Shown: positions 1-7,365 of the stretch, in pieces
How positions within the stretch are numbered: position 1 is the first letter of the stretch
Layout of the letters: the number at the start of each line of letters is the position of its first letter
From: JAACEU01 sp043816165
GTDB lineage: Bacteria > Patescibacteriota > Gracilibacteria > UBA1369 > LOWO2-01-FULL-3
Assembly (NCBI GenBank): GCA_043816165.1
Contig: JBDRIE010000035.1
Span: 1-23,965, forward strand
Reading direction: 5' to 3'
DNA: 23,965 bases
Notes under the pieces: model-generated
Databases searched by the model: none
Told to the model about the DNA's origin: nothing
The model's input: the letters and a program-made list of their open reading frames with translations, nothing else
Made by a program: the position numbers and the translations under genes

Positions 1-219
1 TTGGACGGCTGTGCGAATATCTTCAGGGACGCTTGAAAGGTTGGAGAGTAATTCTACGACCGATTTTTCTGTCAGTTCGGGATGAGTTTCGAGGGCTGCG
101 TTTAATTTATCGGTGTATGCCTGATGGTGTTTGTCGTGGTGAATTTCAACTGTTTTTGCATCTAAATGCGGTTCCAGAGCGTCATATCCGTAGGGCAGAG
201 GTGGTAATTTGTGTACCAT
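1..219 (-). CDS. sod: Fe/Mn superoxide dismutase, N-terminal 73 residues (cut by window edge)
   Basis: Superoxide dismutase of the iron/manganese family, which converts superoxide to hydrogen peroxide and oxygen. Translating the minus strand from the ATG at 219 gives an uninterrupted 73 residues to the window edge. The start of the mature fold is clear: LPPLPYGYDALEPHLDAKT is followed by the helix motif HHDKHHQAY. His27 is the expected first metal ligand; the other three ligands lie outside the window, so metal preference cannot be judged. The ATG follows the glycosyltransferase stop by one base (TAA-T-ATG), so the two are probably co-transcribed and translationally coupled. There is no Shine-Dalgarno sequence. 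The family call is secure; only about a third of the protein is visible. Confidence 0.93.
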   Translation of the reverse strand, partial: MVHKLPPLPYGYDALEPHLDAKTVEIHHDKHHQAYTDKLNAALETHPELTEKSVVELLSNLSSVPEDIRTAVQ

Positions 220-220
220 A

Positions 221-1246
221 TTAAATTTGGTTAAGGGCTTTTAATGTGAGTTTTGCTGTGTTTTCCCAGGTGAAATTGGAAGCGAATTCTTTTGACCTGG
301 GAGCGTTCTTGAAATTTTTGAGGTGGGATTTTAGGGTTTCTTTGTCTTTTGGGTCGAACATTAGTGCGTGATTTGAGTAGAGTTTGGAGAGTGAGCCACC
401 GGTTGAACAGATCACCGGAATTCCATAACTCATTGCTTCCAGGGGAGGGAGGCCGAAGCCTTCATAGATTGATGGATATACAAATGCGTCCGCGTGAGCG
501 TAGAGGGAGGCTTTTTCTTGTTCTGATATATTGGTTCGTAGAATGATTTTTGGATTTTTAGCTTTTTCGAGAATGCGCGAATTTTTCCATCCTTTTGTGC
601 CTGCCAGAACCAGTTTTTGCGGCAGGTCGAGTTCGAGAAATGCATCGATGAGCATTTCCAGGTTTTTTCGCGGTTCGATTGTTCCGAGGTAGAGGATATA
701 TGGTTCGCTGAAATATGGTTTTACGTTGGTTTGCGGTTTATCTACTCCCAGTGGCGTTATGGTTATTTTTGCGTTGGTTTTGTAGAGTTTTTGAATGTCA
801 TTTTTGGTGGTTTTTGATGAAGTGAGAATGAGATCGGCGTTTTTTAGGGTTTTTCCTAAGAGGAGTTTATGAATAATTTTTCCTCGGTGTGTGTGGAATT
901 GTGGAAAAAGAATTGGGGTGAGGTCGTGGATTGTGACTATTCGTTTGATTTCCGGTGGGATGTTGAAAGGGCCGATGTGGCACGGTTGCCAAACAGCATC
1001 TGATTTTATTTTTTTGATTAGTTTTGGAATTTTGTGAAATCTGCGGATGGTTTCGGTGCCTGGTCCTTTGGTTTGAGGGACGATGTAGTGTTCTTTATCG
1101 TTGAAAAATAGGTTTTCTTGGCAGTGGATAAATGAATATTTGTTCTTATTATCAATTTTTAGAAGATTTTCTATCAGATTTTTTAGATAGTAATGAACTC
1201 CGGCATTTTGGTTGTCGATTGCGTCTGCAAGAATCGTGATGTGCAT
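221..1246 (-). CDS. GT4-family glycosyltransferase (group 1)
   Basis: A 341-residue retaining glycosyltransferase of the GT-B fold, likely adding a sugar (often mannose or rhamnose in relatives) to a surface glycan or lipid carrier in the cytoplasm. The C-terminal nucleotide-sugar half is typical: YLGTIEPRKN at about 186-195 and the E-x7-E motif in YEGFGLPPLE (Glu262, Glu270), then AMSYGIPVICS. The N-terminal half begins MHITILADAI and contains VTIHDL near 104-109. No membrane segment is seen. The donor and acceptor cannot be told from sequence. It is first in a two-gene minus-strand unit with sod and diverges from the rmlC-like gene. Its promoter (TTGCAT, 16 bp, TACAAT) ends only 6 bases before the ATG, which suggests a leaderless message. 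Confidence 0.9.
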   Translation of the reverse strand: MHITILADAIDNQNAGVHYYLKNLIENLLKIDNKNKYSFIHCQENLFFNDKEHYIVPQTKGPGTETIRRFHKIPKLIKKIKSDAVWQPCHIGPFNIPPEIKRIVTIHDLTPILFPQFHTHRGKIIHKLLLGKTLKNADLILTSSKTTKNDIQKLYKTNAKITITPLGVDKPQTNVKPYFSEPYILYLGTIEPRKNLEMLIDAFLELDLPQKLVLAGTKGWKNSRILEKAKNPKIILRTNISEQEKASLYAHADAFVYPSIYEGFGLPPLEAMSYGIPVICSTGGSLSKLYSNHALMFDPKDKETLKSHLKNFKNAPRSKEFASNFTWENTAKLTLKALNQI

Positions 1247-1252
1247 GAGTTT

Positions 1253-1280
1253 ATTGTAGGCTTTTAGCTTTTTTATGCAA
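1253..1280 (-). promoter_or_regulatory. Sigma-70 type promoter of the glycosyltransferase gene, leaderless arrangement
   Basis: On the minus strand TTGCAT (1275-1280) is followed by a 16-base spacer and TACAAT (1253-1258). Only six bases separate the -10 box from the ATG at 1246, so transcription should begin at or very near the A of the start codon. The same arrangement (TTGCAT, 16, TAGTAT, 6, ATG) occurs before the exonuclease gene at 14243. Confidence 0.65.
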
Positions 1281-1288
1281 ATTTAACA

Positions 1289-1297
1289 TGATATAAT
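1289..1297 (+). promoter_or_regulatory. Extended -10 promoter for the rmlC-rmlB unit
   Basis: TG at 1289-1290, one base, then a perfect TATAAT at 1292-1297. No good -35 box lies at the usual distance, which fits an extended -10 promoter. Predicted start is near 1304, about 15 bases before the ATG at 1319, with no Shine-Dalgarno sequence in between. Confidence 0.6.
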
Positions 1298-1318
1298 CGT
1301 GCCACTTTAAGCCTAGAT

Positions 1319-1774
1319 ATGATTGATGGAGTAAAAGTTAAAAAATTGGTGAAGCATGTTGATGATCGTGGATTTTTCGTGGAAGTTTTGCGTGATGATG
1401 AGGACTTGATGAGCAAATTTGGGCAGAGTTCGTATACTGAGACTCATCCGGGTGTAATCAAAGCGTTTCATTGGCATAAAAAGCAGGATGATTTGTGGTT
1501 TGTTTCCAGAGGGATGGCGCAAGTTGTTCTTCATGATTTGCGGGAAGATTCCGGGACCAAAGGTGAAACTCAAGTGATTTTTGCCGGGGCGGACAATCCG
1601 GTTTTGATACTTATTCCACAAGGAGTTGCTCATGGCTACAAGGTGCTTGGAAGTGAGCCTGTTGGGCTTTTTTATCATACGACTAAGTCTTATGATTCTG
1701 AGGCTCCGGATGAGGAGAGGATTGATTTTGATGATCCGAGCATAGGGTTTGATTGGGACACAAAGAATCGTTAA
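1319..1774 (+). CDS. rmlC: dTDP-4-dehydrorhamnose 3,5-epimerase-like cupin
   Basis: A 151-residue RmlC-type cupin. RmlC epimerises C3 and C5 of dTDP-4-keto-6-deoxyglucose on the way to dTDP-L-rhamnose. Family landmarks: DDRGFFVEV near 15-23, KAFHWHKKQ at 48-56 with His51 in the place of the catalytic His of the usual GLHYQ motif, IPQGVAHGY at 99-107, LFYHTT at 117-122 with the probable catalytic Tyr119, and FDDPSIGFDW near 137-146, equivalent to the usual NDP...W tail. It is shorter than classical RmlC (about 180), and HWH replaces HYQ, so a related 3- or 3,5-epimerase of another dTDP-sugar remains possible. It lies nine bases before rmlB, which supports the rhamnose pathway. rmlA and rmlD are not in the window. 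Confidence 0.8.
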   Translation: MIDGVKVKKLVKHVDDRGFFVEVLRDDEDLMSKFGQSSYTETHPGVIKAFHWHKKQDDLWFVSRGMAQVVLHDLREDSGTKGETQVIFAGADNPVLILIPQGVAHGYKVLGSEPVGLFYHTTKSYDSEAPDEERIDFDDPSIGFDWDTKNR

Positions 1775-1783
1775 CTTTTTATT

Positions 1784-2743
1784 ATGAAACTTTTAGTAAC
1801 AGGTGGGGCGGGGTTTATAGGTTCGAATTTTATTCGATATATTTTACGGAAATATCCGAATTACGAGATTGTGAATTTGGATAAGCTGACTTATGCCGGG
1901 AATTTGGATAATTTGAAAGATGTTGAGGGTGATGATAGGTATGAATTTGTGAAAGGTGATATTTGTGATGAAAAAATTGTGGATGAGGTTGTGGGCAGGG
2001 GAGTGGATGCTATTTTGAATTATGCGGCGGAGTCGCATGTGGATCGGTCTATTACCGGACCGAAGGATTTTATTATGACTGAAGTTATTGGAACTTATAA
2101 TTTATTGGAGGCGGCGAAAAAGCATGGGGTAGCGAAGTATGTGCAGATAAGTACGGACGAGGTTTATGGTTCGATAGACGAGGGTGCGTTTACGGAGGAA
2201 ACGCCTTATGCACCGAATAGTCCATATAGTGCGTCGAAGGCCGGCGGAGATCATCTTTGTCGGGCTTATCATGTAACTTATGGTATGCCGGTAGTTGTGA
2301 CGCATTCTTGTAATGTTTACGGGCCTTATCAATACCCGGAGAAGATTATCCCGCTTTTTGCTACGAACATTCTGAGGGGCAAGAAGGTGCCGCTTTATGG
2401 TGATGGTAAAAACGTGAGGGAATGGTTATATACAGAAGATCATTGTCGAGCAATTGATGTGATTTTGCATGATGGAAAAGTTGGAGAGGTTTACAATATT
2501 GGTTCCGGGTATGAAATCTCGAATGTTGAACTTACAAAGATGGTTTTGGATGAACTTTCAGTTGGTGATGAGGCGATTGAGTATGTGGAAGATCGATTGG
2601 GGCATGATCGTCGTTATGCTATAGACTTTACTAAGTTGAAAAGTGAGCTTGGATGGGAGCCTGAGGTGGATTTTGGTGGAGGATTGGCTCGGACGGTGGA
2701 ATGGTATAAGGAAAATGAGTGGTGGTGGAAAAAGTTGATTTAA
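1784..2743 (+). CDS. rmlB: dTDP-glucose 4,6-dehydratase
   Basis: A 319-residue extended short-chain dehydrogenase that turns dTDP-glucose into dTDP-4-keto-6-deoxyglucose using bound NAD+. The Rossmann motif GGAGFIG is at residues 7-13, the dehydratase triad Thr124-Asp125-Glu126 sits in STDEVYGS, and the Tyr148-x3-Lys152 pair is in YSASK. NVYGPYQYPEKIIPLF and the REWLYTEDH segment are typical of RmlB. Length is slightly below the usual 330-360, with a short C-terminus. It is the second gene of the unit after the rmlC-like gene and has no Shine-Dalgarno sequence. It ends eight bases from the convergent end of the ATPase operon. Confidence in function is high. Confidence 0.94.
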   Translation: MKLLVTGGAGFIGSNFIRYILRKYPNYEIVNLDKLTYAGNLDNLKDVEGDDRYEFVKGDICDEKIVDEVVGRGVDAILNYAAESHVDRSITGPKDFIMTEVIGTYNLLEAAKKHGVAKYVQISTDEVYGSIDEGAFTEETPYAPNSPYSASKAGGDHLCRAYHVTYGMPVVVTHSCNVYGPYQYPEKIIPLFATNILRGKKVPLYGDGKNVREWLYTEDHCRAIDVILHDGKVGEVYNIGSGYEISNVELTKMVLDELSVGDEAIEYVEDRLGHDRRYAIDFTKLKSELGWEPEVDFGGGLARTVEWYKENEWWWKKLI

Positions 2744-2751
2744 TATTTTTC

Positions 2752-3393
2752 CTAGCCTCTTGCCATCGCTTCTTGTTCTTCGATCATAGCTTTGATTCTC
2801 ATTACACCGACGATTGTTGATCTTTCGGTTTCTGCAAGTTTCATTGTGATGAACTTGAGGGTTTCTTCGAGATCGGGGATGAGTTTGTATTCCAAAGCGT
2901 TTACACGACGTCTGGTTGTTTCGAGTTCTGCGGCTAATCTTTCTGCTTGTTTCTCTATTTCTGCGAGTTTGATTAGGAGCGGAAAGACGTCTTGGAATGC
3001 TGCAAGGGATATGTCGAGTTCTCCTGAAGTTTGGAGATAACCGTAGTTTAGGATGTCACCTTCTTGTTTGATGTCAAAGTATGGAATGTAGACTGACATC
3101 ACGTTTTTTGTTCTTACTTCGAGTTCGACTTTTGCGCTTGGGTAAAGGAGTGCAGATTCTAGCATTTCAGGTAGCATCATTGATGAAGCGAACATGAAGT
3201 TTTTGAATGCTGACCCTAAGTTTTTCTCAACTTCTCGTCTTGATGCTTTTGCTTCACGGATAATTTCCATGAATTGTTTCATCAATCCGTCTTGTTTGTC
3301 TTTGAGTAGTTTATGTCCACGTTTGGCTGATTTGTGCCTCTTTTTGAGGTTCAACAGCTCCATTCGAGTTGGCTTCACATCCAATTTTGCCAT
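2752..3393 (-). CDS. atpD (ntpD): V/A-type ATPase subunit D (central rotor shaft)
   Basis: A 213-residue coiled-coil subunit that forms the central shaft inside the A3B3 head and, with subunit F, transmits rotation. The N-terminus is diagnostic of the family: VKPTRMELLNLKKR, then GHKLLKDKQDGLM near 27-39, followed by a long helical region and the C-terminal coiled coil (about 130-200). Length matches the family (about 200-215). It is the last gene of the operon, as in Enterococcus ntp order, but is separated from subunit B by an extra small gene. Its first nine residues, MAKLDVKPT, are identical to those of that small protein although the codons differ. No Shine-Dalgarno sequence precedes the ATG. 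Confidence 0.95.
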   Translation of the reverse strand: MAKLDVKPTRMELLNLKKRHKSAKRGHKLLKDKQDGLMKQFMEIIREAKASRREVEKNLGSAFKNFMFASSMMLPEMLESALLYPSAKVELEVRTKNVMSVYIPYFDIKQEGDILNYGYLQTSGELDISLAAFQDVFPLLIKLAEIEKQAERLAAELETTRRRVNALEYKLIPDLEETLKFITMKLAETERSTIVGVMRIKAMIEEQEAMARG

Positions 3394-3440
3394 GATTTAT
3401 TTTTAAGTTATTTGTAAGAGTTGCTTCGCTAGTGTTGTTA

Positions 3441-3704
3441 CTATAATTTTGAGTTAATGTCGGACGCGATGTTGGCGGCGATAATTTTTGGATCGCTTGA
3501 TTGTGGTCTATTTTCAAGTATTTTTTGTGTGAATATTTCTACTACTGCTTTGTCGGTTCCCGCAATTACAATTGCTATTTGTCCTCTTATTCCTATTTCA
3601 ATGAGTGCTGTAACCGGGTCTTCTGAATCAATGGCGGTCTGTAACAATTTTTGTCCTTCACGAACCTGTTGTTCGGTTGTTGGTTTGACGTCTAGTTTTG
3701 CCAT
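3441..3704 (-). CDS. Small unknown protein in the ATPase operon, sharing its N-terminus with subunit D
   Basis: An 87-residue protein I do not recognise. It is very likely a real gene: its ATG overlaps the stop of subunit B by one base (TAATG) and it lies between B and D, a position that is normally empty. Residues 1-9 (MAKLDVKPT) equal the start of subunit D, but codons 3-8 use different synonymous bases (for example CTA GAC GTC AAA against TTG GAT GTG AAG). After Thr9 the two diverge. The rest looks like a small soluble alpha/beta domain: an acidic helix (about 10-30), a hydrophobic strand IAIVIAGTDKAVVEIF (about 49-64) and a final helix. There is no signal peptide, membrane segment or Cys. 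A role in assembly or regulation of the ATPase is only inferred from position. Confidence 0.8.
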   Translation of the reverse strand: MAKLDVKPTTEQQVREGQKLLQTAIDSEDPVTALIEIGIRGQIAIVIAGTDKAVVEIFTQKILENRPQSSDPKIIAANIASDINSKL

Positions 3705-5071
3705 TATTTTTTAGGTAAATATTTTTCAATATATTCATCTTTCACACGTTTTAATTCGTTTCTTGGTAGAGCGGCCATCATGTCCCAAGATAGGTTGAGT
3801 GTGTCTTCGATTGAACGATCGTCGTATTCTCCTTGTGTAATGAATCTATTTTCGAAATCTTTTGCAAATTTTAGGTATTGAAGATCAATGTCCGAAAGTG
3901 CTGATTCACCCAAGATTACCGCTAAATCTCTTACTTCAAGTCCACGTGCGAATGATGCGTACATTTGTCCGAATACACCTTCGTGATCTTCACGAGTAAT
4001 TTTTCTTGCAGTAGGAGAAAGTCGTGATAACGAAGGGAGAACATTTATCGGTGGGTAAATCCCTTCACGGTGTAATTCACGGGAAAGTACGATTTGTCCT
4101 TCAGTAATATATCCTGTTAGATCCGGGATTGGGTGTGTGATGTCGTCTTCCGGCATAGTTAGAATAGGGATTTGTGTAATTGATCCTTTTTTCCCTTTGA
4201 TACGTCCAGCTCGTTCGTAAAGTGTAGCAAGGTCGGTATATAGGTAACCCGGATAACCACGACGTCCCGGAACCTCTTTACGTGCGGCTGATACCTCACG
4301 CAACGCCTCACAATAGTTTGTAAGGTCAGTAAGAATTACAAGTACGTGCATTCCTTTTTCGAAGGCTAAGTATTCTGCCACGGTAAGTGCTAGACGTGGT
4401 GTTGCGATACGTTCTACCACCGGATTGGCAGCTGTGTTGATGAACATTACTGATCTGTTGATCGCTCCTGTTTTCTTAAATTCGTTTGTGAAGTATTCCG
4501 CTTCTTCGAATGTTACTCCCATCGCTCCAAAGATCACCGCTGTGTTTGATTCTTCTCCAACCACTTTACATTGTCGCGCGATTTGTGCCGCTACCTGGGC
4601 GTGGGGAAGACCCGCTCCTGAGAAGATTGGCAGTTTTTGTCCACGTACCAGTGTGTTCAAACAGTCGATTGTTGAGATTCCAGTTTGATAAAAATCGTTT
4701 GGGAAGTCTCTTGAGTATGGATTGATCGGTGCTCCGTTGATGTTCAATTTTTCTTCAGGAATAATTTCTGCTCCACCATCGATTGGTTTACCGGATCCTG
4801 AGAAAATTCGTCCGAGCATGTCCGGAGAAACACCAATTTCTAGAGGCTTACCTAAGAATTTGGCTTTTGTTCCTTCAGTTGAGATTCCACGTGGATTCTC
4901 GAACATCTGAACGAGCGCAGTATCTCTATTTACTTCAAGAACTTTACCCATTCGCTTTTCTCCGTTGGGAAGTAGCATTTCGACAAGTTCTTCGAATTTT
5001 ATTCCTTCCACTCCTTCTACTAGAATCAGCGGTCCGGAGATGGACTTTAACGTTTTATATTCTTTTTGCAT
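3704..5071 (-). CDS. atpB (ntpB): V/A-type ATPase subunit B (non-catalytic head subunit)
   Basis: A 455-residue subunit that alternates with A in the hexameric head and contributes to the nucleotide sites without catalysing hydrolysis. As expected for B, a true Walker A is absent; the equivalent loop is FSGAGLPHAQ near 150-159. Other family marks are RGYPGYLYTDLATLYERAG, ITQIPILTMPEDDITHPIPD, and the LSRLSPTARKITREDH segment that supplies the arginine to the A-subunit site. Length matches relatives (about 455-460). It follows subunit A after an unusually long 85-base spacer that is GC-rich at its A side, and overlaps the small gene downstream by one base. Confidence 0.97.
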   Translation of the reverse strand: MQKEYKTLKSISGPLILVEGVEGIKFEELVEMLLPNGEKRMGKVLEVNRDTALVQMFENPRGISTEGTKAKFLGKPLEIGVSPDMLGRIFSGSGKPIDGGAEIIPEEKLNINGAPINPYSRDFPNDFYQTGISTIDCLNTLVRGQKLPIFSGAGLPHAQVAAQIARQCKVVGEESNTAVIFGAMGVTFEEAEYFTNEFKKTGAINRSVMFINTAANPVVERIATPRLALTVAEYLAFEKGMHVLVILTDLTNYCEALREVSAARKEVPGRRGYPGYLYTDLATLYERAGRIKGKKGSITQIPILTMPEDDITHPIPDLTGYITEGQIVLSRELHREGIYPPINVLPSLSRLSPTARKITREDHEGVFGQMYASFARGLEVRDLAVILGESALSDIDLQYLKFAKDFENRFITQGEYDDRSIEDTLNLSWDMMAALPRNELKRVKDEYIEKYLPKK

Positions 5072-5100
5072 GATATATGTATGTTATTAATTGATTTTTG

Positions 5101-5182
5101 GGATAATGAGCTCGCTTTGCTCGCACTACCCTCGCCTTAGCTCGGGGCCGTGTCGCCTACGCTTCCGCTCCGGCTATACGGC
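5101..5182 (-). repeat. GC-rich repeat-like patch spanning the subunit A stop and the A-B spacer
   Basis: This patch stands out from its AT-rich surroundings. On the minus strand it contains GGAGCGGAAGCGTAG, which supplies the last codons and stop of subunit A, and further on GCGAGCAAAGCGAGC. GCCGT at 5147-5151 can pair with ACGGC at 5178-5182. Close variants of AGCGGAAGCG occur at the ends of subunit C (7342-7365) and carA (about 14769-14785). It looks like a small dispersed element, but the copies are short and imperfect. Confidence 0.45.
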
Positions 5183-6938
5183 TGCCATACTCTTGTATAG
5201 ATTTGACTATCTCTTTTTCAAGGTCTTCATATTTTTCTAATTCTTCTTTTGGAATTTCTTTAGCTTTAACCACTTTTTCCATTACCGGAAGAGCTTTGAA
5301 GTCGTCGAATGAGAATCCTTCTTTGCTGATTAAAGGAAGGGTTTCATAGTAGACCGTCATGATCATTTTTAGGATCAAGTATTGTTTTTTGAGTGGCGTG
5401 AACGCGTCTTCTTTGTCGAATGCGTTTTGGAATAGGAAATCTTCACGTAGAGATTTTGCAACTTCCAATACTAACCTTTCTTTTGCAGAAAGGGCGTCCA
5501 TTCCTACAAGTCTAACGATTTCTTCCAGTGAGGCTTCTTGTTGCAGAAGTCCCATTGCTTCACCTCTGATTTTTCCAAAGTCTTCATGGACTTCTTTTTT
5601 CCAGTAATCAGCGACATTGTCCATGTATAGTGAATAACTTGCCAGCCAGTTGATAGCTGGGAAGTGACGTTTGTAAGCCAGTTTTGCGTCCAGTCCCCAG
5701 AATACTTTTGTTACACGAAGTGTGTTTTGCGTAACCGGTTCGGAAAGGTCTCCACCCGGAGGAGATACCGCTCCGATTACTGTAACTGAACCTCTTCTTT
5801 TGTCTGATCCGAGACAAGTTACATAACCTGCTCTCTCGTAGAATTCTGCTGTTTTTGAACCAAGATAAGCAGGATATCCTTCTTCACCCGGCATTTCTTC
5901 AAGACGTCCTGACATTTCTCGGAGCGCTTCCGCCCATCTTGATGTTGAGTCCGCCATAAGTGCTACGTTGTATCCCATATCTCTATAATACTCAGCGATT
6001 GTAATACCTGTGTAAACTGATGCTTCACGAGCCGCTACCGGCATGTTTGAAGTGTTTGCAATCAGGATTGTACGTTTCATGAGTGGTTCTCCTGTGTTTG
6101 GATCTTCCAATTCCGGAAACTCTTGCAATACCTCTGTCATCTCGTTACCACGTTCTCCACAACCGATATAAACGATTACTTGAGCATCGCAGTATTTTGC
6201 CAATGATTGCTGTGTAACTGTTTTTCCGGCTCCGAATGGACCGGGAATACATCCCGCGCCACCTTTTGCGATAGGGAACATAGTATCAAGAATACGAGTT
6301 CCGGTTACCATTGGTGTTGTTGGTATGTCTTTTTTAGCCACAAGTCTTGGTTCACGAATTGACCATCTTTGAACTAATGTAATGTCGTGTGATTTTCCTT
6401 CGTCATCTTTTACTACCGCTACAACGTCTTCGAGTTTGAATGAACCGCTTTTGATTTCTTCTATTTCACCTCCTTTGACATGTGGTGGAACCATAATTTT
6501 GTGTGCGATAAGTGTGGTTTCTTGTACTTCACCCAAAATGTCTCCTGTTTCTACCTTGTCTCCTTTTGATGATGTCGGTTTAAATTCCCATGCTTTCTCG
6601 TAATCTAATCCTGGTACGTCAATACCACGTGTAATGTATGGACCTGCGGCCTGTTCGATAAGTTTTAGAGGCCTTTGGATTCCATCGTAGATTGATGTCA
6701 AAAGACCTGGGCCGAGTTCAACGGTCATAGTTTCTCCTGTCCGATAAACGGGATCTCCCGGACCTATTCCGACTGTTTCTTCGTAAACCTGTATAGAAGC
6801 TTCATCACCGTTCAATTCGATGATTTCTCCCATTAGTTTTTCGTCAGATACTCGTACTACCTCGTACATTTTTGCGTCTTTCATTCCGTTTGCTACTACT
6901 AATGGTCCTGAGACTTTAGTTATGATTCCTTTTTCCAT
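5157..6938 (-). CDS. atpA (ntpA): V/A-type ATPase subunit A (catalytic head subunit)
   Basis: A 593-residue catalytic subunit, the same length as Enterococcus hirae NtpA. Walker A is GPFGAGKT at 233-240. The catalytic glutamate is Glu262 in GERGNE (261-266), and the Walker B region is VALMADSTSRWAEALRE. The non-homologous insertion typical of A subunits (roughly 115-185) is present, which separates it from F-type beta. The protein begins MEKGIITKVSGPLVVA, as usual. The final residues AGAEA and the stop are encoded by a GC-rich repeat-like patch, so the extreme C-terminus may be recently altered. It lies between F and B in conserved operon order. No Shine-Dalgarno sequence is present; the leader is AT-rich. 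Confidence 0.98.
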   Translation of the reverse strand: MEKGIITKVSGPLVVANGMKDAKMYEVVRVSDEKLMGEIIELNGDEASIQVYEETVGIGPGDPVYRTGETMTVELGPGLLTSIYDGIQRPLKLIEQAAGPYITRGIDVPGLDYEKAWEFKPTSSKGDKVETGDILGEVQETTLIAHKIMVPPHVKGGEIEEIKSGSFKLEDVVAVVKDDEGKSHDITLVQRWSIREPRLVAKKDIPTTPMVTGTRILDTMFPIAKGGAGCIPGPFGAGKTVTQQSLAKYCDAQVIVYIGCGERGNEMTEVLQEFPELEDPNTGEPLMKRTILIANTSNMPVAAREASVYTGITIAEYYRDMGYNVALMADSTSRWAEALREMSGRLEEMPGEEGYPAYLGSKTAEFYERAGYVTCLGSDKRRGSVTVIGAVSPPGGDLSEPVTQNTLRVTKVFWGLDAKLAYKRHFPAINWLASYSLYMDNVADYWKKEVHEDFGKIRGEAMGLLQQEASLEEIVRLVGMDALSAKERLVLEVAKSLREDFLFQNAFDKEDAFTPLKKQYLILKMIMTVYYETLPLISKEGFSFDDFKALPVMEKVVKAKEIPKEELEKYEDLEKEIVKSIQEYGSRIAGAEA

Positions 6939-6963
6939 GATATTTATTAGTTATTTATTGATA

Positions 6964-7323
6964 TTATTTGTCACCAAAGATGTCGCTTCCTACTGCTTGT
7001 TCCACCATTTTCCCGATTCTTCTAAGGCTGTAACCTGTTGTGCCTTTAGTTCCGGGAACTGGGATGATTGCAGGGAGTGTATCTTGGCTAAGTTTTTTGT
7101 AATCTGAGTCTTCTATGCCGGTCATTAGGTCTTCGATAACGAAGATAATTGCATAGAGGGCGCGAGTTTCGCCTGTTTTTTCATCTGTAACTACTTCTTT
7201 TTTCAGTTCGTATAGGACTTTTACGGCTTCTTCTGTGCTCAGAGCGTTATAGGTCTTGAGACCCAGGGCTTTGAAACCTAGAATTGTGTCTTTTGGTCCT
7301 ACTATTGCGATTTGATGTTTCAT
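6964..7323 (-). CDS. atpF (ntpG): V/A-type ATPase subunit F (central stalk)
   Basis: A 119-residue subunit that binds subunit D in the central stalk. The start MKHQIAIVGPKDTILGFKALG has the Rossmann-like first strand of the family, and ALYAIIFVIEDL is the third strand. The C-terminal helix is reached after TLPAIIPVPGTKGTTGYSLRRIGKMVEQAVG, a well-conserved segment. Length is slightly above the common 100-110. It sits between subunits C and A, in the order seen in Enterococcus (where it is called NtpG). The spacer from subunit C contains a small imperfect hairpin. Confidence 0.93.
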   Translation of the reverse strand: MKHQIAIVGPKDTILGFKALGLKTYNALSTEEAVKVLYELKKEVVTDEKTGETRALYAIIFVIEDLMTGIEDSDYKKLSQDTLPAIIPVPGTKGTTGYSLRRIGKMVEQAVGSDIFGDK

Positions 7324-7341
7324 GCTTGTTTGTTAGAGAGA

Positions 7342-7365
7342 GATGCTTCGCTTTCGCTGCGCATC
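7342..7365 (-). repeat. Imperfect hairpin with AGCGAAAGCG core at the end of the subunit C gene
   Basis: GATGC at 7342-7346 pairs with GCATC at 7361-7365, with a further short inner pairing around a TTTC loop. It overlaps the TGA stop of subunit C. The core CAGCGAAAGCGAAG (minus strand) resembles elements at the ends of subunit A and carA. No T-run follows, so it is not an intrinsic terminator; it could mark an RNA processing or stability site between C and F. Confidence 0.5.
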
